Shown here piece by piece: positions 18,421-26,044 of a DNA stretch of 64,000 bases. The notes below the pieces were generated by a model. The model was not told the origin of the DNA. It saw nothing but the letters and a program-made list of their open reading frames with translations, and ran no database searches. The stretch covers positions 124,001 through 188,000 of the forward strand of contig NCHQ01000007.1 in the NCBI GenBank assembly GCA_002281855.1. Reading direction: 5' to 3'. Every line of letters starts with the position of its first letter. The first letter of the stretch is position 1. The stretch comes from Rhodospirillales bacterium 24-66-33. GTDB taxonomy: Bacteria; Pseudomonadota; Alphaproteobacteria; Reyranellales; Reyranellaceae. Position numbers and translations under genes: made by a program.

Positions 18421-19737
18421 TCAGTACGCGAGGAGATTTTCCCTGAACTGCTTGTGCTCGTAGGCCTTGCGCACCAGGCCGCGATCCTGGAGGGCGGGGA
18501 CCAGCCCGTCCTCGATCTCGGCCAGGGTGCGGCGGTTGACGTTGGGCATGGAGAAGAGGAAGCCGTCACCACCCACTTCCTGCATCACCTCGCCCATGCG
18601 CGCGGCCACCGAATCGCAGGTGCCGCAGAGATCGACCGACAGGTCGACGGCGTTGAACGAGGCCATCGTCTGGCGGATCGAACGGCCGTTGGCCAGGGCG
18701 CGGAACTGTTCGAGGTTGAGCTGGTGACCGTTGGTGGTCACATCGTCGGGCAGCGGCTTGTCGAGGTCGAACTTGCCGAAGTCGATGTTGGTGACCTTGC
18801 CGAAGTGGGCGAGGCGCTCCTGGATGTTGGCCTGGGCCATGCACTCGCGCTTCTTCTTGCGCTCCAGTGCCTCTTCCATGGTTTCGCCGAGGATCGGGTT
18901 GATCAGGTAGAGCACCTTGCAGTCGCTGGGCTTGCGGCCTTGCGCGATCATGTGCTTGTGCACGTCGTCGCGATAGGCGCGCATGGCGTCGATACCCTTG
19001 GCATTGACGACGATCGTGTCGGCATGGGCGGCGGCAAAGCGGCGGCCGCGCGGCGAGCCGCCGGCCTGGGCGATCACCGGCCGGCCCTGCGGGCTCGGAC
19101 CTGAGTTGAGCGGCCCGCGCGTCTTGAAATACTTGCCCTCGTAGTTCACGGCGTGGACCTTGGTATGGTCGATCAGGTTGCCGCTCTTGCGGTCGGCGAT
19201 CATGGCGCCGGGCTGCCATGAGCCCCACAGGCCGCGCACCACCTCCATGTATTCGTCGGCCATGTCGTAGCGCAGGTCGTGTTCGGGCATGCCCGGCATG
19301 CCGAAGTTCATCGCCGCGAAGTCGGAACTGCCGGTGACGGCATTCCAGCCGGCGCGGCCGGCCGACACCTGGTCGAGCGTCGCCATCAGGCGGGCCAGCA
19401 GATAGGGATGGTAGGCGTAGGTGCCGAAGGTCGGCACGATGCCGATGCGCGAGGTCACCTGGGTCATCAGCGCGGCGACCACGGACGGATCCTGCCGCGG
19501 CACGGCGATGGCCTTCTTCAGGTAGATCTCGGTGGAACCGCCGAAACTCTCGCCAACATAGGAGGAGTCCTCGAGGAGGATGTAGTCGAAGCAGGCGCGC
19601 TCGAGGCTGCGGGCCATGTCGAGAAACAGCTCCGGCTGCTCCCAGGTCGTCCCGATATGGCCGGTCCAGGGTTCTCCCCACGCCTGCACACTGGAGCCCT
19701 GCAAGAACCACGCGAGATGAAATGGGTTGGTCGCCAC
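18421..19737 (-). CDS. LLM-class flavin-dependent monooxygenase (NtaA/SnaA/DszA-like)
   Basis: The 438-residue luciferase-like TIM-barrel protein contains NPFHLAWFLQGSSVQAWG near the N-terminus, RIGIVPTFGTYAYHPYLLARL, GRAGWNAVTGSSDFAAMNFG and SPQGRPVIAQAGGSPRGRRF. All are characteristic of the nitrilotriacetate/pristinamycin/dibenzothiophene-sulfone monooxygenase group, which needs FMNH2 from a separate reductase. The reading frame is open further upstream, but GTG 19737 has GGAGG 6 nt before it and gives the family N-terminus. It heads the operon with a polyamine-type importer, suggesting import and oxidative cleavage of one compound. Confidence 0.9.
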   Translation of the reverse strand: MATNPFHLAWFLQGSSVQAWGEPWTGHIGTTWEQPELFLDMARSLERACFDYILLEDSSYVGESFGGSTEIYLKKAIAVPRQDPSVVAALMTQVTSRIGIVPTFGTYAYHPYLLARLMATLDQVSAGRAGWNAVTGSSDFAAMNFGMPGMPEHDLRYDMADEYMEVVRGLWGSWQPGAMIADRKSGNLIDHTKVHAVNYEGKYFKTRGPLNSGPSPQGRPVIAQAGGSPRGRRFAAAHADTIVVNAKGIDAMRAYRDDVHKHMIAQGRKPSDCKVLYLINPILGETMEEALERKKKRECMAQANIQERLAHFGKVTNIDFGKFDLDKPLPDDVTTNGHQLNLEQFRALANGRSIRQTMASFNAVDLSVDLCGTCDSVAARMGEVMQEVGGDGFLFSMPNVNRRTLAEIEDGLVPALQDRGLVRKAYEHKQFRENLLAY

Positions 19738-19903
19738 GAACGCCCTCCGATGCCGCCTGTCCGGCAGGGTAGACGCAAATACTGTGCCGACGGTTCGCAG
19801 GGCGGCTCTGCGTGCCGCAGGGGCAAGACTGGATCGCCCGCCCGCAGAAGTTGCTCTACGATGACGGTCGCGGCATCGGCCGAAACACAAGCAGGAGCGC
19901 GAG

Positions 19904-20665
19904 ATGGATACGGTGGTGCAACCCGACAAGCTCGAAATGACCGAGGCCGAATGGCAGGCGCGTTGCGACCTGGCGGCGCTTTACCGGATCACCGATCACT
20001 TCGGCTGGACCGACACGATCGACACGCACATGACGGTGCGCATCCCGGGTGAGCCCAAGTGCTTCCTGATCAACAATTACGGCGATCTGTTCGACGAGAT
20101 CACGGCGTCCAGCCTGGTGAAGATGGACATCGACGGCAACGTCTACGCCAAGGACGGCAAGTTCAATGCCGCCGGTTTCACCATCCATTCGGGTGTCTAC
20201 AAGGCACGGCCGGATGCAAACTGCGTGATGCATACGCACACCCGCGCCGGCACCGGTGTGTCCGTTCTGAAGAAGGGCATCCGCCCGATCAGCCAGGATG
20301 CGCTCTCGGTCTATGACGACCTCGTCTATCACGAGTACGGCATGCCGACGTCGCAGGAAGAGTGCGATGCGTTGGGCGTCTCTTGCCAGAGCGGCAACTC
20401 GGTGGTGCTGCGTAATCATGGCCTGCTGACCGTTGGCGGCACGATCCCGGGCGCGTTGCGGCGCATGTACATGCTCGAGCGCGCCTGCGAGGTCGAGGTC
20501 ATCGCTCGCAGCCTCGACGAGGAAGCCGCGCCAATCGAGGAGGACGTGATCCGCCAGTACGGCGAGCGCGCCAAGCAGCAACGCGCCAATCCGGAATACG
20601 GCATGACCTACTGGAAGGCGGCCCTGCGACAGATCGAGGGCAGGGGTACCGACTGGCGGCAGTAA
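19904..20665 (+). CDS. class II aldolase/adducin-domain protein
   Basis: The product has 253 residues. The zinc ligands typical of class II aldolases are visible as MHTHTRAG (about residues 108-115) and RNHGLLT (about 169-175), and a putative catalytic acid lies in the NNYGDLFDEIT region. The family includes fuculose-phosphate aldolase, ribulose-phosphate epimerase, and many bacterial paralogues of unknown substrate annotated near catabolic operons. AGGAG lies 8 nt before the ATG. It is divergent from the LLM monooxygenase operon (166 bp gap), and a hairpin follows. Confidence 0.88.
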   Translation: MDTVVQPDKLEMTEAEWQARCDLAALYRITDHFGWTDTIDTHMTVRIPGEPKCFLINNYGDLFDEITASSLVKMDIDGNVYAKDGKFNAAGFTIHSGVYKARPDANCVMHTHTRAGTGVSVLKKGIRPISQDALSVYDDLVYHEYGMPTSQEECDALGVSCQSGNSVVLRNHGLLTVGGTIPGALRRMYMLERACEVEVIARSLDEEAAPIEEDVIRQYGERAKQQRANPEYGMTYWKAALRQIEGRGTDWRQ

Positions 20666-20697
20666 TCCGCCGCAGGGATGGCCGATGTGCACACGAA

Positions 20698-20723
20698 AAG
20701 AGCGCGCCGCGAGGCGCGCTCTT
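20698..20723. terminator. bidirectional GNRA-loop terminator
   Basis: AAGAGCGCGCC (20698-20708) and GGCGCGCTCTT (20713-20723) form a perfect 11-bp stem with a GCGA tetraloop. It sits between convergent genes. The leftward strand continues into TTTTCG, so it serves the Bug receptor gene best and the aldolase gene probably as well. Confidence 0.75.
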
Positions 20724-20743
20724 CTGATTCCGGGAGGAGGGCG

Positions 20744-21721
20744 TTACTTCGCCGGCGCCGAGAGCTTCACGATCTCGGTCCAGCGGCTGAGTTCGCGGGC
20801 GATATAGGCGCCCAGCTCCGCGGGGCCGCCCCGCCGGTCCTCGATGCCCTGCACGCGGAACGATTCCTTTACCTTGGGACTCTCCATCGCCTTGTCGACC
20901 GCGCGGTAGAGCCTGTCGACGATCGGCTGCGGCGTACCCTTGGGCGCCATCATGTAGAACGACACGTCGGCCACGATTTCGGGATAGCCGAGTTCCTTGA
21001 AGGTCGGAATGTCGGGAAGCGCCGCTGCCCGCTTCTCGCCCGTGACGGCAAGCAGGCGCGCCTGCTTTGCGTTGTGGACCGGCACGCCGGAGGCGACGGG
21101 CGTGAACCAGACCTGGATGCGGTTGGTGAGCAGGTCGTTCAGCGCGTCGGTGGTGCTCTTGTAGGGCACCATCACCATGTCGACCTTCGCAGCGCGATTG
21201 AGCATCTCGCCCAGAAACTGCGGCACGCCGCCGGCAAAGCCCGAGAAGTTGATCTTGCCCGGCTGCTTGCGTGCGAGTTCGACCAGTTCGGCAACGCTCT
21301 TCGCCGGCAGCTCGTTGGGCACGAACATTGAATAATAGACGCCGCCGGTGAAGCTGACCGGCGTCAGGTCGTTCAGCAGATTGACCGTGTTGTTGCCGGT
21401 CGCCTGGTTGATGATGTTGCTCAGGGACGAGATCACGACCGTATGGCCGTCGGGCCGCGCTTTTGCCGTATAGTCGACGCCGATGTTGCCGGTGGCGCCG
21501 GGGCGATTTTCGACGATCACGCTCTGGCCCAAGGTTGCCGTCATGTCCTGGGCGAGCAGGCGGGCGATGATGTCGTTGGTGGTGCCCGGCCCGAACGGCG
21601 CGACGATAACGATGGGCTTACCGGGCTGAAAGTCCTGCGCGACCGCCGGAGCAGCAGCCGCTGCAAGGCTCGCCATGGCCGCCGCGACAGCCGCGCGGCG
21701 GGTCAAATTCGAAACTCTCAT
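20744..21721 (-). CDS. Bug/TctC-family tripartite tricarboxylate transporter receptor
   Basis: The product has 325 residues. A signal peptide ending at AVAQ is followed by the Bug-fold opening GKPIVIVAPFGPGTTNDIIAR and the conserved VENRPGATGNIGVDY loop that contacts the carboxylate ligand. Bug receptors feed TctAB transporters or act as sensors. No TctA/B genes adjoin it, so it is an orphan here. I chose ATG 21721 because GGGAG lies 7 nt upstream; the longer frame from 21781 would put a charged stretch before the signal peptide. Confidence 0.92.
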   Translation of the reverse strand: MRVSNLTRRAAVAAAMASLAAAAAPAVAQDFQPGKPIVIVAPFGPGTTNDIIARLLAQDMTATLGQSVIVENRPGATGNIGVDYTAKARPDGHTVVISSLSNIINQATGNNTVNLLNDLTPVSFTGGVYYSMFVPNELPAKSVAELVELARKQPGKINFSGFAGGVPQFLGEMLNRAAKVDMVMVPYKSTTDALNDLLTNRIQVWFTPVASGVPVHNAKQARLLAVTGEKRAAALPDIPTFKELGYPEIVADVSFYMMAPKGTPQPIVDRLYRAVDKAMESPKVKESFRVQGIEDRRGGPAELGAYIARELSRWTEIVKLSAPAK

Positions 21722-21934
21722 GAGCGCACTCCCAATTCTCTTCTTCTTTGATCTGAAAGGATTAGCAGGCTCGCATGCCAAGCCGTCAATGGGGTCCGAG
21801 TCCCGCGAAAGCGCCCTGAGGAAGAAGGATAAGGTCGCCGCTTGATGCGCCTACTCGCGCTCGCAGGGGAAAGTGCTCCATCGGTAAACTGCTAGATCGC
21901 TCGGTAAGACTCTTCGTTGGCCCTCAAACGGGCG

Positions 21935-22750
21935 CTACCGTGTTGAGCTCTCAGTGGTTCCAGCGATAGGCACGAATTTCTTGAACGAGGGAGGTGAAAG
22001 GCCGGCTTGAACGGTCCATTCCTGGCGCCACCCGTCCCTTTCCGGCGAGGGGGCGACTTCGAACACGAATCCATTTCTTGAACGCGTCGCCTTGAGGCAG
22101 GCATCGTCGCCGCCAGTCACGGGATATCGAGCAGGGACACGAACGATCTCGACTTTCCGGTCTCTGGCCACGGAGACAACATAAACAGGAAAGTTAGCGC
22201 ATCTACGGGCAGTTCCGCCGCTGGCGGCGACGAGGGCCATAGCGTCGACCTGGTCGTTACGATAGATGGCTTGTGGTTCGAAGCGATAGACACATCTTGC
22301 CACAACCGTGTCTCCGATGAGGAGGTCACCGATACATAGGTGGTCATGATTCACGATGGAGAGGGGCAAGTCGCCCAGAGTCATGGGTTCGTATTGACGG
22401 GCGCCGGCCAAGTCATTGAGCCGAAAACTCAACAGATTGCTCCGCTCCAACAGTCCCGTTTCCAGGCAACTCTTCGTGTCGCGCTGCAACACATGCTGTT
22501 CACACGACAGTACCAGGCTATCCAGCCATCGATCCTGCTCGGCGCGCATCTCGTTGAAGCGTTCATCGTCAACGAAATTGGCGAACTGGCGGAGGCCGAA
22601 AAGCAGCCTGTCGACAGGTTGCTTATACTCCGGAACGCAAAGAACCTTGTCGGCTTTGGTTTGCCTGGCGACGCAGTCGAGCGCCAGCGTGGTCGTTGAG
22701 TGGCAAGAGGCAGAGAGAAAAAGTAGCAAGCCAATTGCACAGCCACGCAT
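21935..22750 (-). CDS. secreted protein with LprI-like (DUF1311) N-terminal region
   Basis: The product has 271 residues. An N-terminal signal peptide (about 1-24) is followed by a cysteine-bearing helical region: DCVARQTKADKVLC, then MRAEQDRWL and a third Cys near SCLETG. This spacing resembles the LprI/DUF1311 domain found in lysozyme inhibitors and cell-wall proteins. The C-terminal half is unrecognised. Third-position GC is visibly lower than in all neighbours, which suggests horizontal acquisition. I chose ATG 22750; the longer start at 22774 would overlap the upstream gene's stop. The domain assignment is tentative. Confidence 0.6.
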   Translation of the reverse strand: MRGCAIGLLLFLSASCHSTTTLALDCVARQTKADKVLCVPEYKQPVDRLLFGLRQFANFVDDERFNEMRAEQDRWLDSLVLSCEQHVLQRDTKSCLETGLLERSNLLSFRLNDLAGARQYEPMTLGDLPLSIVNHDHLCIGDLLIGDTVVARCVYRFEPQAIYRNDQVDAMALVAASGGTARRCANFPVYVVSVARDRKVEIVRVPARYPVTGGDDACLKATRSRNGFVFEVAPSPERDGWRQEWTVQAGLSPPSFKKFVPIAGTTESSTR

Positions 22751-22758
22751 GGTAGTGC

Positions 22759-23556
22759 CTAGCGTCCCTTCCACTCCGGCTTCGGCTTCTTGTTCACGAA
22801 CGCGTCGATGCCGGCCTGCGCATCCTCGCGCTGCAGGGCGCCGGCCATGAAGTCGGTCGCGTAGGCGTAGGCCTGCTCGACGGTCATCTCCATATGCTTG
22901 CGGAACATCGCCTTGCCGGAGGAGATCTGCTGCGGCGGCTGGGCTGCGATATGGTCGGCCAGCGCCTTGGTCTCGCGGTCGAGGTCGGCCGGCGGCACGA
23001 CGCGGCTCACGAGGCCGTCGCGCAGCGCCGTCGCGGCGTCGACGAACTGGCCGGTGAGCAGCATGTCGAGCGCGCGCTTGGGGCCGACGGTGCGGCCGAC
23101 CGCGACCGAGGGCGTGCCGCAGAACAGGCCGTTGATGATGCCGGAGGTCGCGAAGGTCGCGGTGCTCGAAGCGACCGCGAGGTCGCAGGCGGCGACGAGC
23201 TGGCAGCCGGCGGCGGTCGCGACCGATTTTACCTTGGCGATCACCGGCTGGGGCAGGCGGCCGATCGACATCATCATCGCCGAGCAGCGCGTCATCAGGT
23301 CGTGATGGACGGCATAGTCGCGGGTCGAGGCGACCTCGCGCAGGTCGTGGCCGGTCGAGAAGGCGCGGTCGCCCTGCGCCTCGATCACGACGCAGCGGAT
23401 GTCCTTGTCCTTGGCCAGCCTGTCGAGTTCGGCCTGCAGCGCGTCTATAAGGTCACCGGAGAGGGCGTTCATGGCGCGCGGGCGGTTGAGCGTGAGGAAG
23501 GCGACGCGGCCCTCGTCGCGGCGCAGAAGGACGGGTTCGTTGGAGGCGGCGGTCAT
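22759..23556 (-). CDS. enoyl-CoA hydratase/isomerase family protein
   Basis: The 265-residue crotonase-fold protein has an oxyanion-hole region at DRAFSTGHDLREV (about 66-78) and the second one at AAGCQLVAACDLAVAS (about 112-127). FATSGIINGLFCGT lies where the catalytic Glu pair is expected in true hydratases; the usual glutamates are not evident there, so the reaction may differ from hydration. It is a single gene, divergent from the thioesterase gene by 33 bp. Confidence 0.87.
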   Translation of the reverse strand: MTAASNEPVLLRRDEGRVAFLTLNRPRAMNALSGDLIDALQAELDRLAKDKDIRCVVIEAQGDRAFSTGHDLREVASTRDYAVHHDLMTRCSAMMMSIGRLPQPVIAKVKSVATAAGCQLVAACDLAVASSTATFATSGIINGLFCGTPSVAVGRTVGPKRALDMLLTGQFVDAATALRDGLVSRVVPPADLDRETKALADHIAAQPPQQISSGKAMFRKHMEMTVEQAYAYATDFMAGALQREDAQAGIDAFVNKKPKPEWKGR

Positions 23557-23589
23557 GGCGGCAGTCTATGGGAAGAGGGCAGGTGCGTC

Positions 23590-24009
23590 ATGCCGGTGAT
23601 GTCGCCAGCCGAGTTGATGGATTTCCTCGCCGAGCACTTCCCGCAGGCCGCCCATCTCGGCCTCGCCATCGAGCATCTCGACGACCGGACCATCCGATTG
23701 CGCCTGCCGACGCACGAACGGCATCTGCGGCCGGGCGGCACGATCTCGGGCCCGACGCTGATGTGGCTGGTCGATTGCGGCTTCTATCTCCTGATCCTGG
23801 GCCAGCTCGGGCCGGTTGCGCTGGCGGTCACGACAAACCTCAACATCAACTTCATGCGCAAGCCGGAGCCGGCCGACCTGATCGGGGAGGGGCGGCTGAT
23901 GAAGCTCGGCAAGACGCTGGCGGTCGGCGACTTCACGATCTGGAGCGACGGCAAGCCCGACCCCGTGGCACACGCCACCGTGACATATGCCATACCGCCC
24001 AAGGCTTAG
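23590..24009 (+). CDS. PaaI-type hotdog thioesterase
   Basis: The product has 139 residues, the usual size of a single hotdog domain. RPGGTISGPTLMWLVDCGFY contains the central hotdog helix, and NLNINFMRKPEPADLIGEGRL is the typical second strand region of PaaI/4HBT proteins, which hydrolyse acyl-CoA thioesters. A GAGGGCAGG tract lies upstream of ATG 23590; ATG 23599 is possible. It is divergent from the enoyl-CoA hydratase gene, so the two may serve the same acyl-CoA pool. Confidence 0.85.
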   Translation: MPVMSPAELMDFLAEHFPQAAHLGLAIEHLDDRTIRLRLPTHERHLRPGGTISGPTLMWLVDCGFYLLILGQLGPVALAVTTNLNINFMRKPEPADLIGEGRLMKLGKTLAVGDFTIWSDGKPDPVAHATVTYAIPPKA

Positions 24010-24015
24010 CTCGGA

Positions 24016-24029
24016 GGTATTATAATACC
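24016..24029. promoter_or_regulatory. AT-centred perfect palindrome, possible operator
   Basis: GGTATTATAATACC is a perfect 14-bp palindrome lying 6 bp after the thioesterase stop and about 56 bp before the rplM promoter. Its GGTAT...ATACC form resembles GntR- or TetR-type operator sites. No regulator gene adjoins it, so the function is unproven. Confidence 0.35.
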
Positions 24030-24071
24030 GCTGCGGTAAGCTGTTGAAATCATGAGGGTTTTTCTGTCGAT

Positions 24072-24100
24072 TTGACAAGCTGCGAGTCTCTCCCCATAAG
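24072..24100 (+). promoter_or_regulatory. sigma-70 promoter of rplM-rpsI
   Basis: A perfect -35 TTGACA (24072-24077), a 17-bp spacer and CATAAG (24095-24100) place the transcription start near 24107, about 20 bp before the rplM ATG. This is consistent with strong constitutive expression of ribosomal genes. Confidence 0.65.
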
Positions 24101-24125
24101 CGCGCGCTCATTGGAAGAAAGACTC

Positions 24126-24605
24126 ATGCAAGCTCTCACCCACCAGACTGCCAGTATCAAGACTGCCGAAGTGCAGAAGAAGTGGTTTCTGATCGACGCC
24201 GACGGGCTGGTCCTCGGCCGGCTCGCCTCGATCATCGCCATGCGCCTGCGCGGCAAGCACAAGCCGATGTTCACGCCGCACATCGATTGCGGTGACAACA
24301 TCGTCGTGATCAACGCCGAGAAGGTGCGCCTCACGGGCCGCAAGGCCGAGCGTGAAGTCTTCTACTGGCACACTGGTCATCCCGGCGGCATCAAGGGCGA
24401 GACCCTGGGCAAGCGCCTCGAAGGCCGCTTCCCGGAGCGCGTCCTGATCAAGGCCGTTGAGCGCATGATCACCCGCGGCCCGCTCGGCCGGGCGCAGATG
24501 AAGAACCTGCGCGTCTACGCCGGACCGAACCACGAGCAGGAGGCCCAGCAGCCCGAGAAGCTCGACATCGCCGCAATGAACCGCAAGAACTCGAGGATCG
24601 GCTAA
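24126..24605 (+). CDS. rplM: 50S ribosomal protein L13
   Basis: The product has 159 residues. [19 protein letters not shown] near the N-terminus, [26 protein letters not shown] and [19 protein letters not shown] (here [10 protein letters not shown]) are the hallmark L13 sequence. The ATG at 24126 gives the normal L13 N-terminus; the open frame upstream is promoter DNA. It is followed by rpsI with a 1-bp gap, the universal bacterial L13-S9 pair, and driven by the promoter at 24072. Confidence 0.98.
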   Translation: MQALTHQTASIKTAEVQKKWFLIDADGLVLGRLASIIAMRLRGKHKPMFTPHIDCGDNIVVINAEKVRLTGRKAEREVFYWHTGHPGGIKGETLGKRLEGRFPERVLIKAVERMITRGPLGRAQMKNLRVYAGPNHEQEAQQPEKLDIAAMNRKNSRIG

Positions 24606-24606
24606 C

Positions 24607-25086
24607 ATGGCTACCGAACTTTCGTCATTTGCCGAACTGAAGAAGGCCCCGACGGTCGACCAGGCCCCGGGCGCACCGCGCGAGAAGGAAATCGATGCGC
24701 AGGGTCGTGCCTATGCCACGGGCCGCCGCAAGAACGCGGTCGCCCGCGTCTGGGTCAAGCCCGGCACCGGCAAGATCACCATCAATGGCCGCGATCAGAC
24801 GATCTACTTCGCGCGTCCCACGCAGCGCATGATGATCCAGCAGCCGTTCGACGTGACACAGCGTAACGGCCAGTTCGACGTCGTCGCCACGGTTTCCGGC
24901 GGCGGCCTGTCGGGCCAGGCGGGCGCCGTGCGTCACGGCATCTCGCAGGCGCTCACCAAGTTCGAGCCCGGCCTGCGCGGCAGCGTCAAGGCTGCCGGCT
25001 TCCTCACCCGCGACAGCCGCGTGGTCGAGCGCAAGAAGTACGGCCGCGCCGGTGCGCGTCGCCGCTTCCAGTTCTCGAAGCGCTGA
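24607..25086 (+). CDS. rpsI: 30S ribosomal protein S9
   Basis: The product has 159 residues. An N-terminal extension of about 35 residues, common in alphaproteobacteria, precedes the S9 core starting [17 protein letters not shown]. The C-terminus ends in the canonical basic tail with [17 protein letters not shown], which reaches into the ribosomal P site. It is translated immediately after rplM and followed by a hairpin terminator. Confidence 0.98.
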   Translation: MATELSSFAELKKAPTVDQAPGAPREKEIDAQGRAYATGRRKNAVARVWVKPGTGKITINGRDQTIYFARPTQRMMIQQPFDVTQRNGQFDVVATVSGGGLSGQAGAVRHGISQALTKFEPGLRGSVKAAGFLTRDSRVVERKKYGRAGARRRFQFSKR

Positions 25087-25106
25087 ACCCGCGTTTCCGA
25101 TATCCT

Positions 25107-25132
25107 CGAAGGGCGCCTCAGGGCGCCCTTCG
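25107..25132 (+). terminator. rho-independent terminator of rplM-rpsI
   Basis: CGAAGGGCGCC (25107-25117) pairs perfectly with GGCGCCCTTCG (25122-25132) around a TCAG loop, followed by TTTGTC. It lies 20 bp after rpsI. Confidence 0.75.
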
Positions 25133-25153
25133 TTTGTCTGGAGTATCGATCCG

Positions 25154-25690
25154 ATGTCCGGTCTCATCGTTCCCTTCAACGGCTTCGTGCCCCAGGTCCA
25201 CAGCACGGCTTTCGTGGCGCCCAACGCGACGCTGATCGGCGAGGTCGAGATCGCCGCGAACTGCAGCATCTGGTTTGGGGCGGTGCTGCGCGGGGACGGG
25301 CCGGGCATCAGGATCGGCGAGAACTCCAACATCCAGGACGGGACGGTGATCCACATCGCCGCGCGCGGTGTCGGCACGGTGGTCGGCCGCAACGTCACGG
25401 TGGGGCACCTGGCGCTGCTGCACGCCTGCGAGGTGCAGGACGATGCCTTCATCGGCATGCATTCGACGGTGCTCGACGAGGCGGTGGTCGAGACGGGGGC
25501 CATGGTAGCCGCCGGCGCGGTGGTCACGCCGCGCAAGATCGTGCGCAAGGGGGAACTGTGGGCCGGCAACCCTGCGGTGAAGATGCGTGACATCACCGAG
25601 AAGGACATCGAGTCATTCCGGCGGTCTGCGGCGGCCTATGTCAGGCTCGGACAGGCGTACCGGGGCGAGCGCCCCAAAGCGGCAGAGTAG
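25154..25690 (+). CDS. gamma-carbonic-anhydrase-like hexapeptide-repeat protein
   Basis: The product has 178 residues folding as a left-handed beta-helix. Metal-ligand histidines of the gamma class appear as VIHIAARG and VGHLALLHACEV, and the repeats (IGENSNIQDGT, IGMHSTVLDEAVVETGAMV) are regular. The family (YrdA/PaaY/CaiE-like) includes active carbonic anhydrases and thioesterases. It follows the rpsI terminator with its own start at ATG 25154. Enzymatic activity is plausible but unproven. Confidence 0.88.
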   Translation: MSGLIVPFNGFVPQVHSTAFVAPNATLIGEVEIAANCSIWFGAVLRGDGPGIRIGENSNIQDGTVIHIAARGVGTVVGRNVTVGHLALLHACEVQDDAFIGMHSTVLDEAVVETGAMVAAGAVVTPRKIVRKGELWAGNPAVKMRDITEKDIESFRRSAAAYVRLGQAYRGERPKAAE

Positions 25691-25747
25691 GGCGCGGCAC
25701 GAGCGCGCGTCGCGGAACTCGCCGCGCTTCGTCGGCGTTCTTCGCGC

Positions 25748-26044
25748 ATGCACTCACTTCTCGTCCCGTCGATCTTCCTCCTGCTCATCGCCGCGGCAAT
25801 TGCCGCGCCTGCCGCATTTGCACAGGTTCCTCCCAGCGAGGCGCGTTGCGATCAGCTTATCGAGTACTTCGACTATTACGGTCAGAGCCGCGGCGAAGGG
25901 GTGACGGACGGCGCCCGCAACATGACCCGTATCGGCGCGCAAAGCGATTGCGACGACGGTGACTACGGGGAAGGGATCGCAATCATGGAGAAACTTCTCC
26001 GGGACAAGCGGATGGGCATTCCCGGAACGGACTGGACCCGTTAG
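25748..26044 (+). CDS. small secreted hypothetical protein
   Basis: The 98-residue product has a clear signal peptide (hydrophobic residues 4-20, cleavage near AAFAQ). The mature part has about 70 residues, two cysteines (in ARCDQL and QSDCDDGDYGEGIAIM), and ends in a short basic stretch. The C-terminal helix EGIAIMEKLLRD resembles small alphaproteobacterial periplasmic proteins of unknown function. Its stop overlaps the convergent phaC stop by 4 bp. Confidence 0.7.
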   Translation: MHSLLVPSIFLLLIAAAIAAPAAFAQVPPSEARCDQLIEYFDYYGQSRGEGVTDGARNMTRIGAQSDCDDGDYGEGIAIMEKLLRDKRMGIPGTDWTR

